Of a DNA stretch of 64,000 nt, positions 35,701-46,924 are shown one piece after another (position 1 is the first letter of the stretch; each line of letters starts with the position of its first letter). The stretch spans positions 15,001 through 79,000 of the forward strand of contig NC_083348.1 of assembly GCF_019175385.1 (NCBI RefSeq), given 5' to 3'. The notes below the pieces were generated by a model. That model was not told the origin of the DNA and did no database searches. It saw only the letters and a program-made list of their open reading frames with translations. Position numbers and translations under genes: made by a program. Origin of the DNA: Lycium barbarum (Eukaryota > Streptophyta > Magnoliopsida > Solanales > Solanaceae).

Positions 35701-36393
35701 ATGCTTGTGAACACAGTTTTCAAAAATTGAAGGATAGATTTAACTTCAACCCTAGTCCTGACACTTCCAGAAGGGCCAGATGGTTATGTTGTATATTGTG
35801 ATGCTTCCGGTGTTGGGTTAGGATGTGTGTTGATGTATCACGGTAAAGTCATTGCCTATGCTTCAAGGCAGCTGCGAAAACACGAAAAGAACTATCCAAC
35901 TCATGATCTTGAATTGGCTGCGGTTATTCATGCACTAAAGATGTGGAGACATTACTTGTATGGTGTTCATATTTATATTTATATAGATCACAAGAGTCTC
36001 CAATATATTTTCAAACAGAAGGAGTTGAATCTTCGGCAAAGACAGTGGTTAGAACTGCTGAAGGATTACGATGTAAGTGTTTTATACCACCTCGAAAAAG
36101 CGAATGTAGTAGCTGATGCACTTAGCCGCCAATCAATGGGCAGTTTATGTGAAGTCCCTCTGGAGAAGAAAGAATTAGTCCGTGAGCTACACCAGCTAGC
36201 CAGCCTCGGAGTTTGTCTAATTGATTCAGGCAATGCAGGAATTGATATTAATAATCCAACTGTTTCATCCTTAGATATGGAGGTGAAAGAGCGTCAATAT
36301 GAAGATCTTCAGTTGAGCCATTATAGAGATACATTTTATGAGAAAGAGAAGCCTCCGTTTGAAATTTCTACAGATGGAGTTCTTAGATACTGA
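35701..36393 (+). pseudogene. chromovirus RNase H and connection
   Basis: The frame from about 35745 reads [18 protein letters not shown] (first catalytic Asp), [38 protein letters not shown] (catalytic Glu), [20 protein letters not shown] (Asp) and [13 protein letters not shown] 35827-36393 continues into the linker to integrase and ends in a stop at 36391. The catalytic residues are present, but the frame upstream is interrupted. Confidence 0.9.
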
Positions 36394-37300
36394 GACAGGC
36401 TATGTGTTCCGAATATTGCGGAATTACGTCGTCGGATTCTAGAAGATGCCCATTTCTCTCGGTATTCTATTCACCCTGGAGCGATAAAGATGTGTCACGA
36501 TCTTAAGCTAATGTACTGGTGGGATGGAATGAAGAAGGACATAGCAGAATTTGTAGCTCAATGTCCAAATTGCCAACAAGTGAAAATCGAACATCAAAAG
36601 CCAAGAGGATTATTGCAAGCTATGAAGATTCCAACTTGGAAATGGGAAGTGATTAAAATGGATTTCATTGTAGGGTTACCTCGTTCCCGAAGCAAGTATG
36701 ACTCCATATGGGTGATTGTGGACAGGCTCACGAAACTAGCTCATTTTCTTCCAGTCAAAACCACCTATTCGGCAGAAGATTATGCAAGGTTGTATCTCAA
36801 ATATATTGTGCGACTTCATGGTGTCCCGATATCTATTATCACCGATAGAGGAGCCTAATTTATAGATAAATTTTTGAAGTCTTTCCAAGATTGTTTAGGT
36901 ACTCAGGTAATGCTTAGCACAACTTTCCATCCACAGACCGATGGGCAAGCCGAACGCACTATTCAGACCTTGGAAGACATGTTACGGACATGTGTACTAG
37001 ATTTCGGTGGTAGTTGAGATGACCACTTACCCCTTATTGAGTTTGCATACAACAATAGCTATCATTCTAGTATTCATATGACCCCGTATGAAGCCCTATA
37101 TAGAAGAAAGTGTAGATCCCCAATTAAGTGGTTTGAAGTAGGAAAGGTACAACTAATAGCCCCTGATTTGATTCAGCAGGCGATGGAAAAGGTCAAGGTT
37201 ATTCAAGATCGACTATTGACAGGCCAAAGTCGCCAGAAATCTTATATAGACAACTGTGGAGAGATTTAGAATTCCAAGTTGATGATTAGTATTCCTAAAG
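36394..37300 (+). pseudogene. chromovirus integrase
   Basis: The zinc-binding HHCC region is visible as AHFSRYSIHPG and, further on, CPNCQQVK. The core has MDFIVGLPRSRSKYDSIWVI (first Asp), ISIITDRGA (second Asp) and HPQTDGQAERTIQTLEDML (Glu), so the D-D-E triad is preserved. Stops at 36391-36393, 36856-36858 (directly after the second Asp motif) and about 37016 break it into three ORFs. The C-terminal part has MTPYEALYRRKCRSPIKWFE and ends in a stop near 37267. Confidence 0.92.
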
Positions 37301-37732
37301 GTATCACCGATGAAAGGCGTGATGATATTTGGTAAGAAGGGAAAGTTAAGTCCTCGGTACAATGGACCTTATAAAATTGTCAGCAAGGTGGGTCAAGTAG
37401 CTTATGAACTGGATTTTCCTTTAGAACTTGAATCAGTCCATCCTGTTTTTCATGTCTTAATGCTCCGCAAGTGTGTCGGAGATCCTACTAGGATCGTATC
37501 GGTAGATGATGTTCAAGTAAAGGAAAAGTGGACCTATAAAAAGGTACCTATTGCTATACTAGATAGACAAGTACGGAGACTTAGAAACAAAGAAGCAGCT
37601 TCAGTCAAAGTTTTGTGGAGAAACAATAACCGAGAAGAAATGACTTGGAAAGCGGAAGAAAACATGAAGTCCAAGTACCCACACTTGTTTCCACCCCCGG
37701 AAGATATCCAAGATGAGACATTAACATTATGA
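37301..37732 (+). pseudogene. integrase C-terminus with chromodomain-like tail
   Basis: ORF 37310-37732: LSPRYNGPYKIVSKVGQVAY is the GPY/F module. Then HPVFHVLMLRKCVGDPTR and ILDRQVRRLRNKEAASVKVL, WRNNNREEMTWKAEENM form the short chromodomain-like end seen in plant Tekay/Del chromoviruses, thought to guide integration to certain chromatin. A frameshift at about 37300 separates it from the integrase core. The stop TGA at 37730-37732 is the likely natural end. Confidence 0.88.
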
Positions 37733-37899
37733 GGTATGTATGATTTTTTTTCATGTTTTTGGTCGTGTGAGGCCATCTTTTCTTGCCATTGTATTGTAGC
37801 CCCATGAGGCATTGTTATTGTGGGATATTGTGACAGGATGGTATTGCCAAATTGCAGAGGAAACTCTGGCAAAATTTCTGTAGAATTCCCGAGAACTTA

Positions 37900-37935
37900 A
37901 CATTCGAGGACGAATGTTTTTAAAGGGGGGAAGAA
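37900..37935 (+). promoter_or_regulatory. polypurine tract with upstream CGAGGACGAA box
   Basis: ATTCGAGGACGAATG is followed by AAAGGGGGGAAGAA directly before the 3' LTR. This primes plus-strand DNA synthesis. Confidence 0.88.
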
Positions 37936-39674
37936 TGTTACATCTCAAAAAATTTCAAGTCACTGCCTAGTGAGTAGACTAACGCAGGGAAAGAGGTACA
38001 TGATACTTCTACAAGCAAGAAGTAGTATTTAATGGTTTTAATTAAGATTTCAAAGACATTTGACGGAAGAGAAGAAATTTCGTCAAGAAAGGCGAGGTAT
38101 ACGTTGTGTATCGGAAAGGATTTGCTAGTACTAAGTTAATGTTGACTTAATGATGTCTTAGGGAAGAGTTATAACACCCTTTAGATTATTAATGTGGTGT
38201 TAAACAAGTGTTAAGAAGGTTCCATAAGGATTGGAGATCAAACGAGTCGACGAGGGCAAGTTTCAGGGAAATATGGATTGTATGGTCCTTTATACGGACC
38301 GTATAAAAGATACAGCCCGTATGTCTGATAGTATAACTTTCCCAGAATTGGATTCTCCACTGGAAGCATTATACGGTCACATATACGGACCGTATAAGTT
38401 ATACGGACTGTATGTGTGTCCGTATAACTTGGTCGAGACAGATTTTTAAGTTTTAAATAAGGGACCCAAGTTTATTTCTCTTATTTCTCATTTTCTCTCC
38501 AACACTCCCCACACCTCAAGAAACCTCTAGAACTCTCTCCAGACTTCATCTACAAGAATCCAAGAGAAATTACGGTCATCAAACTAAAGGAATCAAGTGT
38601 AAGAAGCTCACTAGGGTTCATACAAGACAAGGAATCTCTTTGGATTGAAGCTAGGGTTTTTCCTCAAGTGAAGTATTTTCATCCAAACTTGCTCCTACCC
38701 AATCAAAGGTAAGATTTATGATTCTTCCATATTATTTAGACTATTGAAGGGTTGAAAGACTTGGATTATGGAAGGAGGTAAAAGATAGGTTACAAATATG
38801 AGAATAGTGACATTTTTTAGTAGTAGCTTAATATGAATCATGACTCTTTATATGCTACGAGTATAGTTATCTTATAAATGATATTAAGAGCATGGAAGAA
38901 ACAGTATATGAGGATGAAGGTAATGTTGTATTATGACTATGGTTATGGATGCCCTTGAAATGGACGTAGGAGAATTGAATAATGTATGGTCGATGAAGAT
39001 TGTTGACTATGATATTATGAATATTGCTATTGACATTTGGGAGTTAATGTATGGTATGGAAAAAGTTGCATAAACAAGGGAGATGCTGTCCAATTTTCTC
39101 TAGCTCTAGTTCAAGCATGTTTATGTTATCGATTATCTAATATTAGTACGAACTCTCTTGAAGGTAGAAACGTGAATATTGGAGGAGAACGTTCAAGTGA
39201 TAAGGTAGCTAAACAAAAAGGTATGTAACGCTAGTCCCTTCTTTCCTAAGGCATGATTCCTACAATATGACTTTCCTTATTTTTCATGACTTCCTTACAT
39301 TCCGGAAATTATGAGTCTATGATATAAAGAGCTTCTTATGAGATAAAGTTAAGAAATATGTTATGAAAATGCTAATGATGACGATGAGCCCAGGTCTAGA
39401 AATTTCAATGCTTGTGATACGATTCTTATGAAGGAAATGATTTCTTGATATTGTTCATTGCTGCTACACTCACCTCATAATGCTAGTTCCTTCAAGGTGA
39501 GGCAGGATGGTTGTGACTATTTCATAATGGAAATCGGGGGTTCTCGAGCTTACGTCACCCCGATAGAAATATAGTTATCTTTGAGTTCTTATGCATGCAT
39601 TATGATAAGTATATGATGATGAGACTACACCGCGCCTATATGGTCGGGCAGACACCGCTAAGGCGGGCAGCGTA
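37936..39674 (+). mobile_element. 3' LTR of the chromovirus, truncated
   Basis: Starts TGTTACATCTC and follows the 5' LTR to the position equal to about 32050. It then breaks off and joins ATTTCAGCAATG, the leader of a gag gene. About 700 bp of LTR end, the PBS and leader are missing. Similarity to the 5' LTR is uneven (see findings). ORFs at 38231 and 39037 correspond to those in the other LTR and are not genes. Confidence 0.85.
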
Positions 39675-39686
39675 ATCATTTCAGCA

Positions 39687-40804
39687 ATGCCTGTGAAGAG
39701 AAAAGTTACAGCGGCTCAGAAGGATAAGTCCGTGGCAGGTAGAAGGGCTGAGCGAGTACCGCCTACAGATATGGAGGAGGGTGAGTCCCAGAATGAGATT
39801 CCATCTCAGTCCTCTCTTACTCCACTCGCTCCAGCTTTAGCTCCAGCACCCCAGTTCCTCTACCGGATTCTTCAGCCCAGGAGATGAGGGAAGTCATTCA
39901 GTTGCTGACCTAGTTAATAACCACTTAGGCTTAGCGGCAAGGTACGGGTTATGGTGATAGAGCTGTCAGTGCTAGAGTCCGTGATTTCATTAGTTTGGAC
40001 CCTTTAGAATTCTTTGGGTCAAAATCGGACGAGGTCTCGCAGAACTTCATAGATAAGATATTGAGGACATTGCAGGTAATGCAAGATGTTGAATCGATAG
40101 AGTTGACCTCTTATAGATTGGGAGATGGGGTTGTTCATTAGTATGGTACCTGGATATCTTCTAGAGGGGTAAATGCACTTCCACGGGTATGACAAGAGTT
40201 TTTAGATGCTTTTCTCCGACACTATTTATCACCAGAGGTTCGACAGGCCAGAGCTAATAGATTCCTAAACCTCAGACAAGGGAATATGACCCAAGAATAT
40301 GGCCTTCCTTTTAATTCCTTATCCAAGTATACTCCAGCTATGGTAGCTGCTATGGGAGATCGCGTTCACCGGTTCGTGAATGGTTTGGGGCCACATTTGA
40401 TCAATGATTGTTTGATGGCCTCGCTTCAAGAGGGTGTGAATATTTCTCATATTCAAGCCCATGCCCAGAATTTGGAAGAATGACAGCAGTAGCGGAGGAG
40501 TGAGCGTGAACATGATAGGGTTATAATAAGAGGGCTAGATCCTCAAGTATTGTTAGTGAGTTTGGAGGGGGTCAAAGGCAGCAGTATTCTAGGCACTCAG
40601 GTCATTCAATAGCTAGTGCACCTCTGTGATTTGCCGGCAAGAGATTTGATCGCCCTATTTATTCCGAACCAAGCAAGAGTTCTCGAGCTCCGAGTTCTCA
40701 ATATAGAGGTGATTCCGGCCAGATGAGACCACCCTTACCACGATCCACTCAGTGTGGTAAGTTGCATACTAGACAATGCCAATTAGGTACGGATGCTTGT
40801 TATG
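39687..40804 (+). pseudogene. second chromovirus gag, partial
   Basis: ATG at 39687: MPVKRKVTAAQKDKSVAGRR resembles the start of the gag at 32971. ORF 39687-39887 runs into a stop. Capsid phrases follow in broken frames, including LRQGNMTQEYGLPFNSLSKY and HRFVNGLGPHLINDCLM, then SLQEGVNISHIQAHAQNLEE before a stop at 40481. Near 40745 QCGKLHTRQCQLGTDAC begins the zinc-knuckle part. There the gene is cut by the LTR fragment at 40805. Sequence differs enough from the first gag that it is a separate copy, not a recent duplicate. Confidence 0.85.
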
Positions 40805-40954
40805 TGTCATGCCCCAGATCTGGAGAGGCCTCACCGGCATCCGGTGCCACACTCGGCCCGAGCGAGCCACTCTGAATCTGTAACTCTAAAGGGCTAACCC
40901 TCAAGTTATACTTGCACACAGACAATTCCAACAAGGCAAAAAGGCCACCTTCTG

Positions 40955-40957
<3 letters not shown>

Positions 40958-41006
<49 letters not shown>
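40958..41006 (+). repeat. (AT)n microsatellite
   Basis: About 48 bases of alternating A and T inside the LTR fragment. Confidence 0.95.
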
Positions 41007-41009
<3 letters not shown>

Positions 41010-41569
41010 ACTGACTATCTCATATGAATGGGGTACTCATAGCCAAAACATATATACACATCTGAGCAAGCCCACGAGGCTGCTATGATCATACAAAACC
41101 AACAGTGCCCAAAATAGAGATATACAAGGCCGACAAGGCTATCACATTGATACACTATCTACAAGACTCATCTATAAGCCTCTAAAGAAAGCATAGTAAT
41201 AGCATGGTCGGGACAGTGCCCCGACCTACCCATCAGGTCGGTAATCACAAAAGTAATACTCCAAAAGACTTGGCGACTCTGAACAAAAGGAGCTACCTAA
41301 TCAGCTGATATCAGGTCCTATCTACTGAGGATGTCGATCAGTCTGTCTGACTGTACCTGCAGGCATGAATGCAGTGCCCCGACAAAAGGGACGTTAGTAC
41401 GAAATAATGTACTGAGTATGTAAGGCAATGGATAACTGAAACTAAACTGACGTACATGATATACTGAACATAAACTTATAGTCAATAATAATCTGGGACA
41501 TATCTAACCGTCTTTGTCTCATGTCATGTATGCAATACTGAAATTAAACTATCCGGCCTCAAATGGGGT

Positions 41570-41790
41570 ACGATGTGTGAATGCATAGCCCCGAAGGCAA
41601 CGTGAGTGACCCGAAGGTCGTGCATAGCCCCAAAGGCAAATGTAAATAACCCCGAAGGCAAACTGTATCTCTGTATAGCCCCGAAGGCAATGAGCATATC
41701 TATATATCCTCGAAGGCAACTGTGTCCCTATATATCCCCAAGGGCAATCGTATATGATGATGAATGCATATCCCCGAAGTCAAATGTATG
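41570..41790 (+). repeat. minisatellite with CCCCGAAGGCAA core
   Basis: The core CCCCGAAGGCAA or a close variant occurs about eight times at spacings near 20-38 bases, each preceded by ATAG or ATAT and followed by a variable TGTA-rich part. The ORF at 41606-41842 is only the translation of this repeat. Confidence 0.8.
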
Positions 41791-42868
41791 CAATGATGAT
41801 ATAACTAATATGCGCATGATATACTCTCGGTTTCTCAACTAGAGATCATATACTCTAACTGAATATAGACTCTCAATGAGGGACGATTTCAACGCAAGTA
41901 AGATGGAATAACATAGATATAGAAACTCTACGAATCACTCTCCTTGTATACACGTTTGTTTGGCTCTTACTGATTACGGGTTCATGCCAACAAAAAACAA
42001 AGGATAGCCATTATATACCTTTGATGATTAATCCACAAATCAATATGTATACGCTGCCCGAAGTACTTCTACCTATATTAATACATTAGAACTACGGTTA
42101 AGCTATGAAAAAGCTTAAAACGTATTTCTAAGCTAGTAGCTCAATTCTAGAAAATTGGGCAGCATCTCCCTTACGACCTTTACTTCCGTCCAATTCAAAA
42201 TACTATTAACAACAACCCAAACAACAATAACAACAACATATCCATGCAATACCATTTCATTGATAATCAACAATTCAAGTAATAGGATAACAAGCGGCAA
42301 ACTCGGTTTACGAAGAAACAAACTATGGTTTAAACCCTGTTTCCTTCCAGAACTTGTTAACAACATTAACCACAATGTATTTAATTACTCTTTCTAATTC
42401 TCAGCAACAACACAACATTAAAACGACCTCATAATAGCCTAGGAAGTTACAGCAACTAAAAATCAATTTTCGGATCATTTCTTCATCAATTCTTATTTCC
42501 ATAACCTAGTTCTATACTAATAAGCTTAACCACAACATAATCAACTCAATCCTTACATGAACCAGCCATATGATACAATAATACTACTTCCAAAAGTCTG
42601 AGCATCACGACATACTCCACCCAATTTTCAGCCCCTATTTCACCTATTCTTCACCAAACAAAGTAGCTAGAACTTAGATAAACTCAAATACATGAAGAAG
42701 GGAGGATTTTCTTACCTAAATCAGATCTTTAAGGGATGAAACAAGGGCGGTAGCTTGCCCTGGATGAAAATCAATTTCCTCACTCAGATTCTTCAAGATT
42801 GCATATAATCCTTTAACTTAAATTGAAAGAAGAAGAAGAAGATTACTTGCATATTCTTGAGGTCCTAT

Positions 42869-43178
42869 CCCATCTTTATGATGTATATTACTCCTTATAG
42901 AGGCTCGTTAGCAGATGTGTATATTTAGATGTTCTGTAACCATATCGGTTCATATTGATGTATATCATTTTTTATAGCCTTGTCAGCTTGTACACATGGG
43001 CACAATTGTTGATGTTTATATAGATGTGTTTTACCTCTGCACTCATGCTCTTATAGGCTACCATAATTATGAGTTATATTCTGAGGTCCACCCAGATATG
43101 AATATGAGAAATATGTTAAGAGGTGCTCGGTAAGTTAGCTCTGGGTGCCCATCATGGCCCTCCAGTTGGGTCGTGACA
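42869..43178 (+). mobile_element. 3' end of a plus-strand LTR
   Basis: Contains ATTACTCCTTATAGAGGCTCG and ends CATGGCCCTCCAGTTGGGTCGTGACA, like the end of the chromovirus 5' LTR at 32735-32762. The start of this LTR is absent. Confidence 0.65.
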
Positions 43179-43625
43179 ATAATGCTGTCTAATAAATGTC
43201 ATAAACTATAAGGGACACAAGCCCAAAAGAGACATATGCATAGCTACATCATTAAACTGATCTCGAGTAAGCTAGCCGACTAGGCTGTCAAAATGATATA
43301 ACAAAATATGGACCGAAATGGTCATAGAACATCTACCTGTAAGTATCTGTCCACGCGCCTCTACATGGAATGCATTACGTCAAAAGGACGGGACAAGAGC
43401 CCCCCCCCCCCCCCCCCATGCCTATATGTACAGCAAAAAATCGTATCAACTGGACTACAGCTCTGGAACAAGTGGAGTGCTCCCGTATCAATAATGAGAT
43501 GGCAGCCTAAGGATCCGTACTATATCTCTATCTACCTGCCAGTATGAACGCATCGCCCACAAACAAAAGGACCTTAGTACGAATAATGTATTGAGTATGT
43601 CAGGCATGGAAAGCAATATAATAAC
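43179..43625 (-). mobile_element. LTR fragment, minus orientation, left piece
   Basis: Antisense LTR sequence with TAGTACGAATAATGTATTGAGTATG near its right end. It is interrupted by the solo LTR and continues at 52168. The run of 18 C at 43400-43417 is inside it. Confidence 0.6.
43400..43417 (+). repeat. poly-C run
   Basis: Eighteen consecutive C. The true length may be uncertain in sequencing. Confidence 0.9.
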
Positions 43626-44939
43626 TGTTACACCCCGTAGGTTTGTATGTTGAGATTCGAGCTACCTTTCAGGAGGCATATGAGATTATAGGCGCTTATC
43701 TTATGATTGTGAGGGTTTAAGTTCATAAAATAAGCTATGGAAGTATTGAAGGGAAAGTGAATCAAGAAAATTAAATTTGTTGGAACTTTGAAGAAAATAC
43801 GAGGGGCAATTTTGGCCCAACTTGGAGGAAGAATATCTTTTAGTATATGACGAGTTTTGAAGCAAAGCAAAAGCCTAAATTGAAGTTCATGAAGTATACC
43901 TTTCAATGCAATAAATTGCTTGTCGATAGGACATTGGAGTAGAGATTTATGGACGTTAGGCCACCAGAGCAGAAAATTACCCTGCGCTAACGTGAAGGAA
44001 AAATTTAAGTCGGTTTCCACCAACTTCAACCCACTATATAAGGGTTAAAAATCCCTCTTTTGTCATAATAATTCCCCAAAACACTCAGCAACATATGAGA
44101 GCATATATACAACACAAAAGTGAGGATTTTGAGTAATTTCAAGTGACGGAGTATTAATTGAGGTCCGGGTAACGTGTAGTCGCGACTATAGTATTGTCTT
44201 GTATTGGAGTTGGCTTGGATTCAAAGTAAATATTGAAGGTCTTACTATTCTAGTACGTATAAGGTATGAATCTCTCTTTATTAACGTTGATTTAGGAATA
44301 TTTACGAGAATAAAAGTTATAGTTTGTTGTGTTGGTGTTGATGGCTTATGGATTAAGGTTTGAAGAAAGTTCTGGATGAAATTGTATATATTTATCTTGT
44401 ACAATATTGATGATATTGTTTTTGATGTGTTTAGTATTGTTTGGGAGTTGTTTTGATATTTGGAGGAAGTAGATAATATAGGGGAGATGCTGCCCAAATT
44501 TTCATAACCCAAATTAGTCTTCGATAACTAGTACATATAGGTTGATGGGAAATATGATGAAAGTATGATTAAAGATGAATTTCTCAATATATAGGTTCGG
44601 GTGAAGGTCAAGAAATCGGAGTAAGGGATTCTTTAAGTGGTGGCTTGACGGATAAGGTATGTAAGGTGTTCATTTCTCTCTTTCCTTGGCACGAATCCAA
44701 CTAGAGCATGAACATGAACGTTCCATAATAAAAGCACTCCATTCCTATGTCATGTAGCTCAAATCTTAATGTCTTAGTTATTTGATTGATTCTTGGCATA
44801 TTATCATGTTTATCATCGTTAAGTTATTTCTCTGGATTCGATACAAATTCCATAATTTATTCGTGTCACCGACTTTATGTCACTCTGACTGAGTAGTGGC
44901 TTTTATTGGGCTCTCACGAATGTTATTTACATTATATAT

Positions 44940-45157
44940 ATGTAACATATGATATTTATGGATCGGGCCATACGTTCCTCGGCACTAACATATGATATTT
45001 ATGGATCTGGCTGTACGTCCCTCGGCACTAACATATGATATTTATGGATCGGGCCGTACCTTCCTCGGCACTAACATATAATATATTTATGGATCGGGCC
45101 GTACGTTCACTAACATGTGATGTATATGAATCGGGCCGTACATTCTTTGGCACTAAC
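44940..45157 (+). repeat. 43-bp minisatellite, about five copies
   Basis: Units contain ATATGATATTTATGGATCGG, then GCCGTACGTTCCTCGGCACT and AAC. Starts of GGATCGGG are 43, 43, 45 and 37 bases apart. A sixth copy stands at 51476-51510, after the CACTA element, showing that the transposon jumped into the repeat. Confidence 0.9.
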
Positions 45158-45932
45158 CACTACAACAAATATGATATTTAGCTACGAAAATACTAGCTAC
45201 GGCGCAAAATTCGTCACTAATTATTCATTTTTCGTGATAAAAATTACATTTCGTCCTTAAATACATGAGGCACGTATTTTTAGTGACGAAACACAAAATT
45301 TCGTAGCAAAGTTTTGTCCCCTAAAGTTTCCCTCCAAAAAATGAGTTGGCACCATTTATTGAGTACTATTAGCCACGAATTTATAGTTATCAGTGACACA
45401 TTATTTTGTCATTAATGATATACCCAATTTATGACAAACTGATTTTCGTCCTAAAATTAGTTAAATTTTGGAGACGAAAAACTTTTGTCGCAAAAATTGT
45501 GTTGATACATTAGCGACAAATTAGAATTTGTAGTTAATCATTGTAAGTTTTAGCTACAAAATTTTATGTTTAATTGTGACCTTAGTTTTTGTCACTAATA
45601 ACATAAACAATTAGTGACAGACGATTTATTGTCACTAATCAACATGCGACTTAGTGACAACAAATTTTTGTCACAAAATATGTAATGTTTTAAATAGCGA
45701 CGATTTAAAAGTTGTAGTTGAATGATTTAACTATTGGCGACGAAAAAAATTTGTAGCGAAAATCAATGATCTTTGTTTACGATTGTTTATGGTGACAAGT
45801 TATCGATGTTCGAGTGTGTCCTGATAGCGAACATTTTCAGAAAATTTAGGATATTTATGAAAAAAGCAAAGCGGGGCGAAGAAAGGAGGAATGAGATGAT
45901 GTTTCAAGTTGGAAAATCAGCGAAATTCAGGC

Positions 45933-46560
45933 GTCACTGCAACAAATATGATATTTAACTACGAAATTCTTAGCTACAACATAAATTCGTCACTAATTGT
46001 TCATCTTTTGTGACAAAGACTAAATTTCGTCTTTAAATACATGAGCCACATATTTTTAGTGATGAAAAACAAAATTCGTAGCAAATTTTTTGTCCACTAA
46101 AACTTCCCACCAAAAAATGAGTTGGCGACAATAGCCACAGATTTAAGTTATCAGCGACACATTATTTTGTCACTAATAATGTATCCAATTTGTGACAAAT
46201 AATTATTTGTCTTTAAATTAGTTACAATTTAAACACGCAAAAAGTATCGTCACAAAAAGTATGTTCTTACAATAGCAACAAATTGGAGTTTGTAGTTAAA
46301 TGTTGTAAGCTTTAGCCATGAAATTTTATATTTAATGATGACCTTAATTTTTGTCACTAATAATATAAGCAATTAGTGACGAGCAATTTATTGTCTCTAA
46401 TCAACATGTGACTTAGTGACAAAAAACAATTTGTCACAAAATATGTAATGTTTTAAATAGTGACGATTTTAAAATTTGCAGTTGAATAAATCAACTAGTT
46501 GCGACGAAAAATATTCATAGCTAAATATAAAGGATCTTTGTCTACGATAATTTATGATGA
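45933..46560 (+). repeat. internal duplicate of the CACTA left end
   Basis: CACTGCAACAAATATGATAT at 45936 repeats the left terminus (CACTACAACAAATATGATAT) with one change near the start, and the next 600 bases follow the subterminal region from 45158 on. About 775 bp separates the copies. Confidence 0.85.
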
Positions 46561-46924
46561 CAAGTGACAACTAACTAATATTTTTTCAAGTGCTCTTAAT
46601 AGGAATAAAAAAATACTAAATCATAGAATAATGTGGTAGCGCTCAACTACATCTTATGAGAATAAAAGGCAAGTATCAATGCAAACATAAAACGTAATGT
46701 GAGTTGGGATCGTGATTCCACATAGACCAATTATACGAAGATAACGTCAACTTGCAAGTCTAGACTTTGTAAAAGGTGTTGGATGTTTTGTGGATCTTTG
46801 ATTAAACATTTACCACTAATGTGAAAATTAAAAAATTAACCAACTAGGATTTCAAATAAGTATGATAAAGGCACTGTAGTGTTCAAAAAATAAACATGTG
46901 CAGAGCATTCGTGGAAATATAATT

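Larger units (their letters stand above)
40805..42868 (-). mobile_element. LTR fragment, minus orientation
   Basis: Begins TGTCATGCCCC, the complement of an LTR end, directly after the broken gag. Contains GTACTGAGTATGTAAGGC at about 41410 and GGGCAGCATCTCCC at about 42157 in the same order as the minus solo LTR at 8471. Its far end is not a recognisable terminus: it joins a plus-strand LTR end near 42868. ORFs at 42133-42397 lie on both strands of the same bases and are shadows. Confidence 0.65.

Noticed and set aside
40805..43178. A single solo LTR from TGTCATGCCCC to GGGTCGTGACA
   Set aside because: The interior blocks are antisense on the left but the right 300 bases are a sense LTR end, so these are two fragments joined, not one LTR. 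No matching target duplication.
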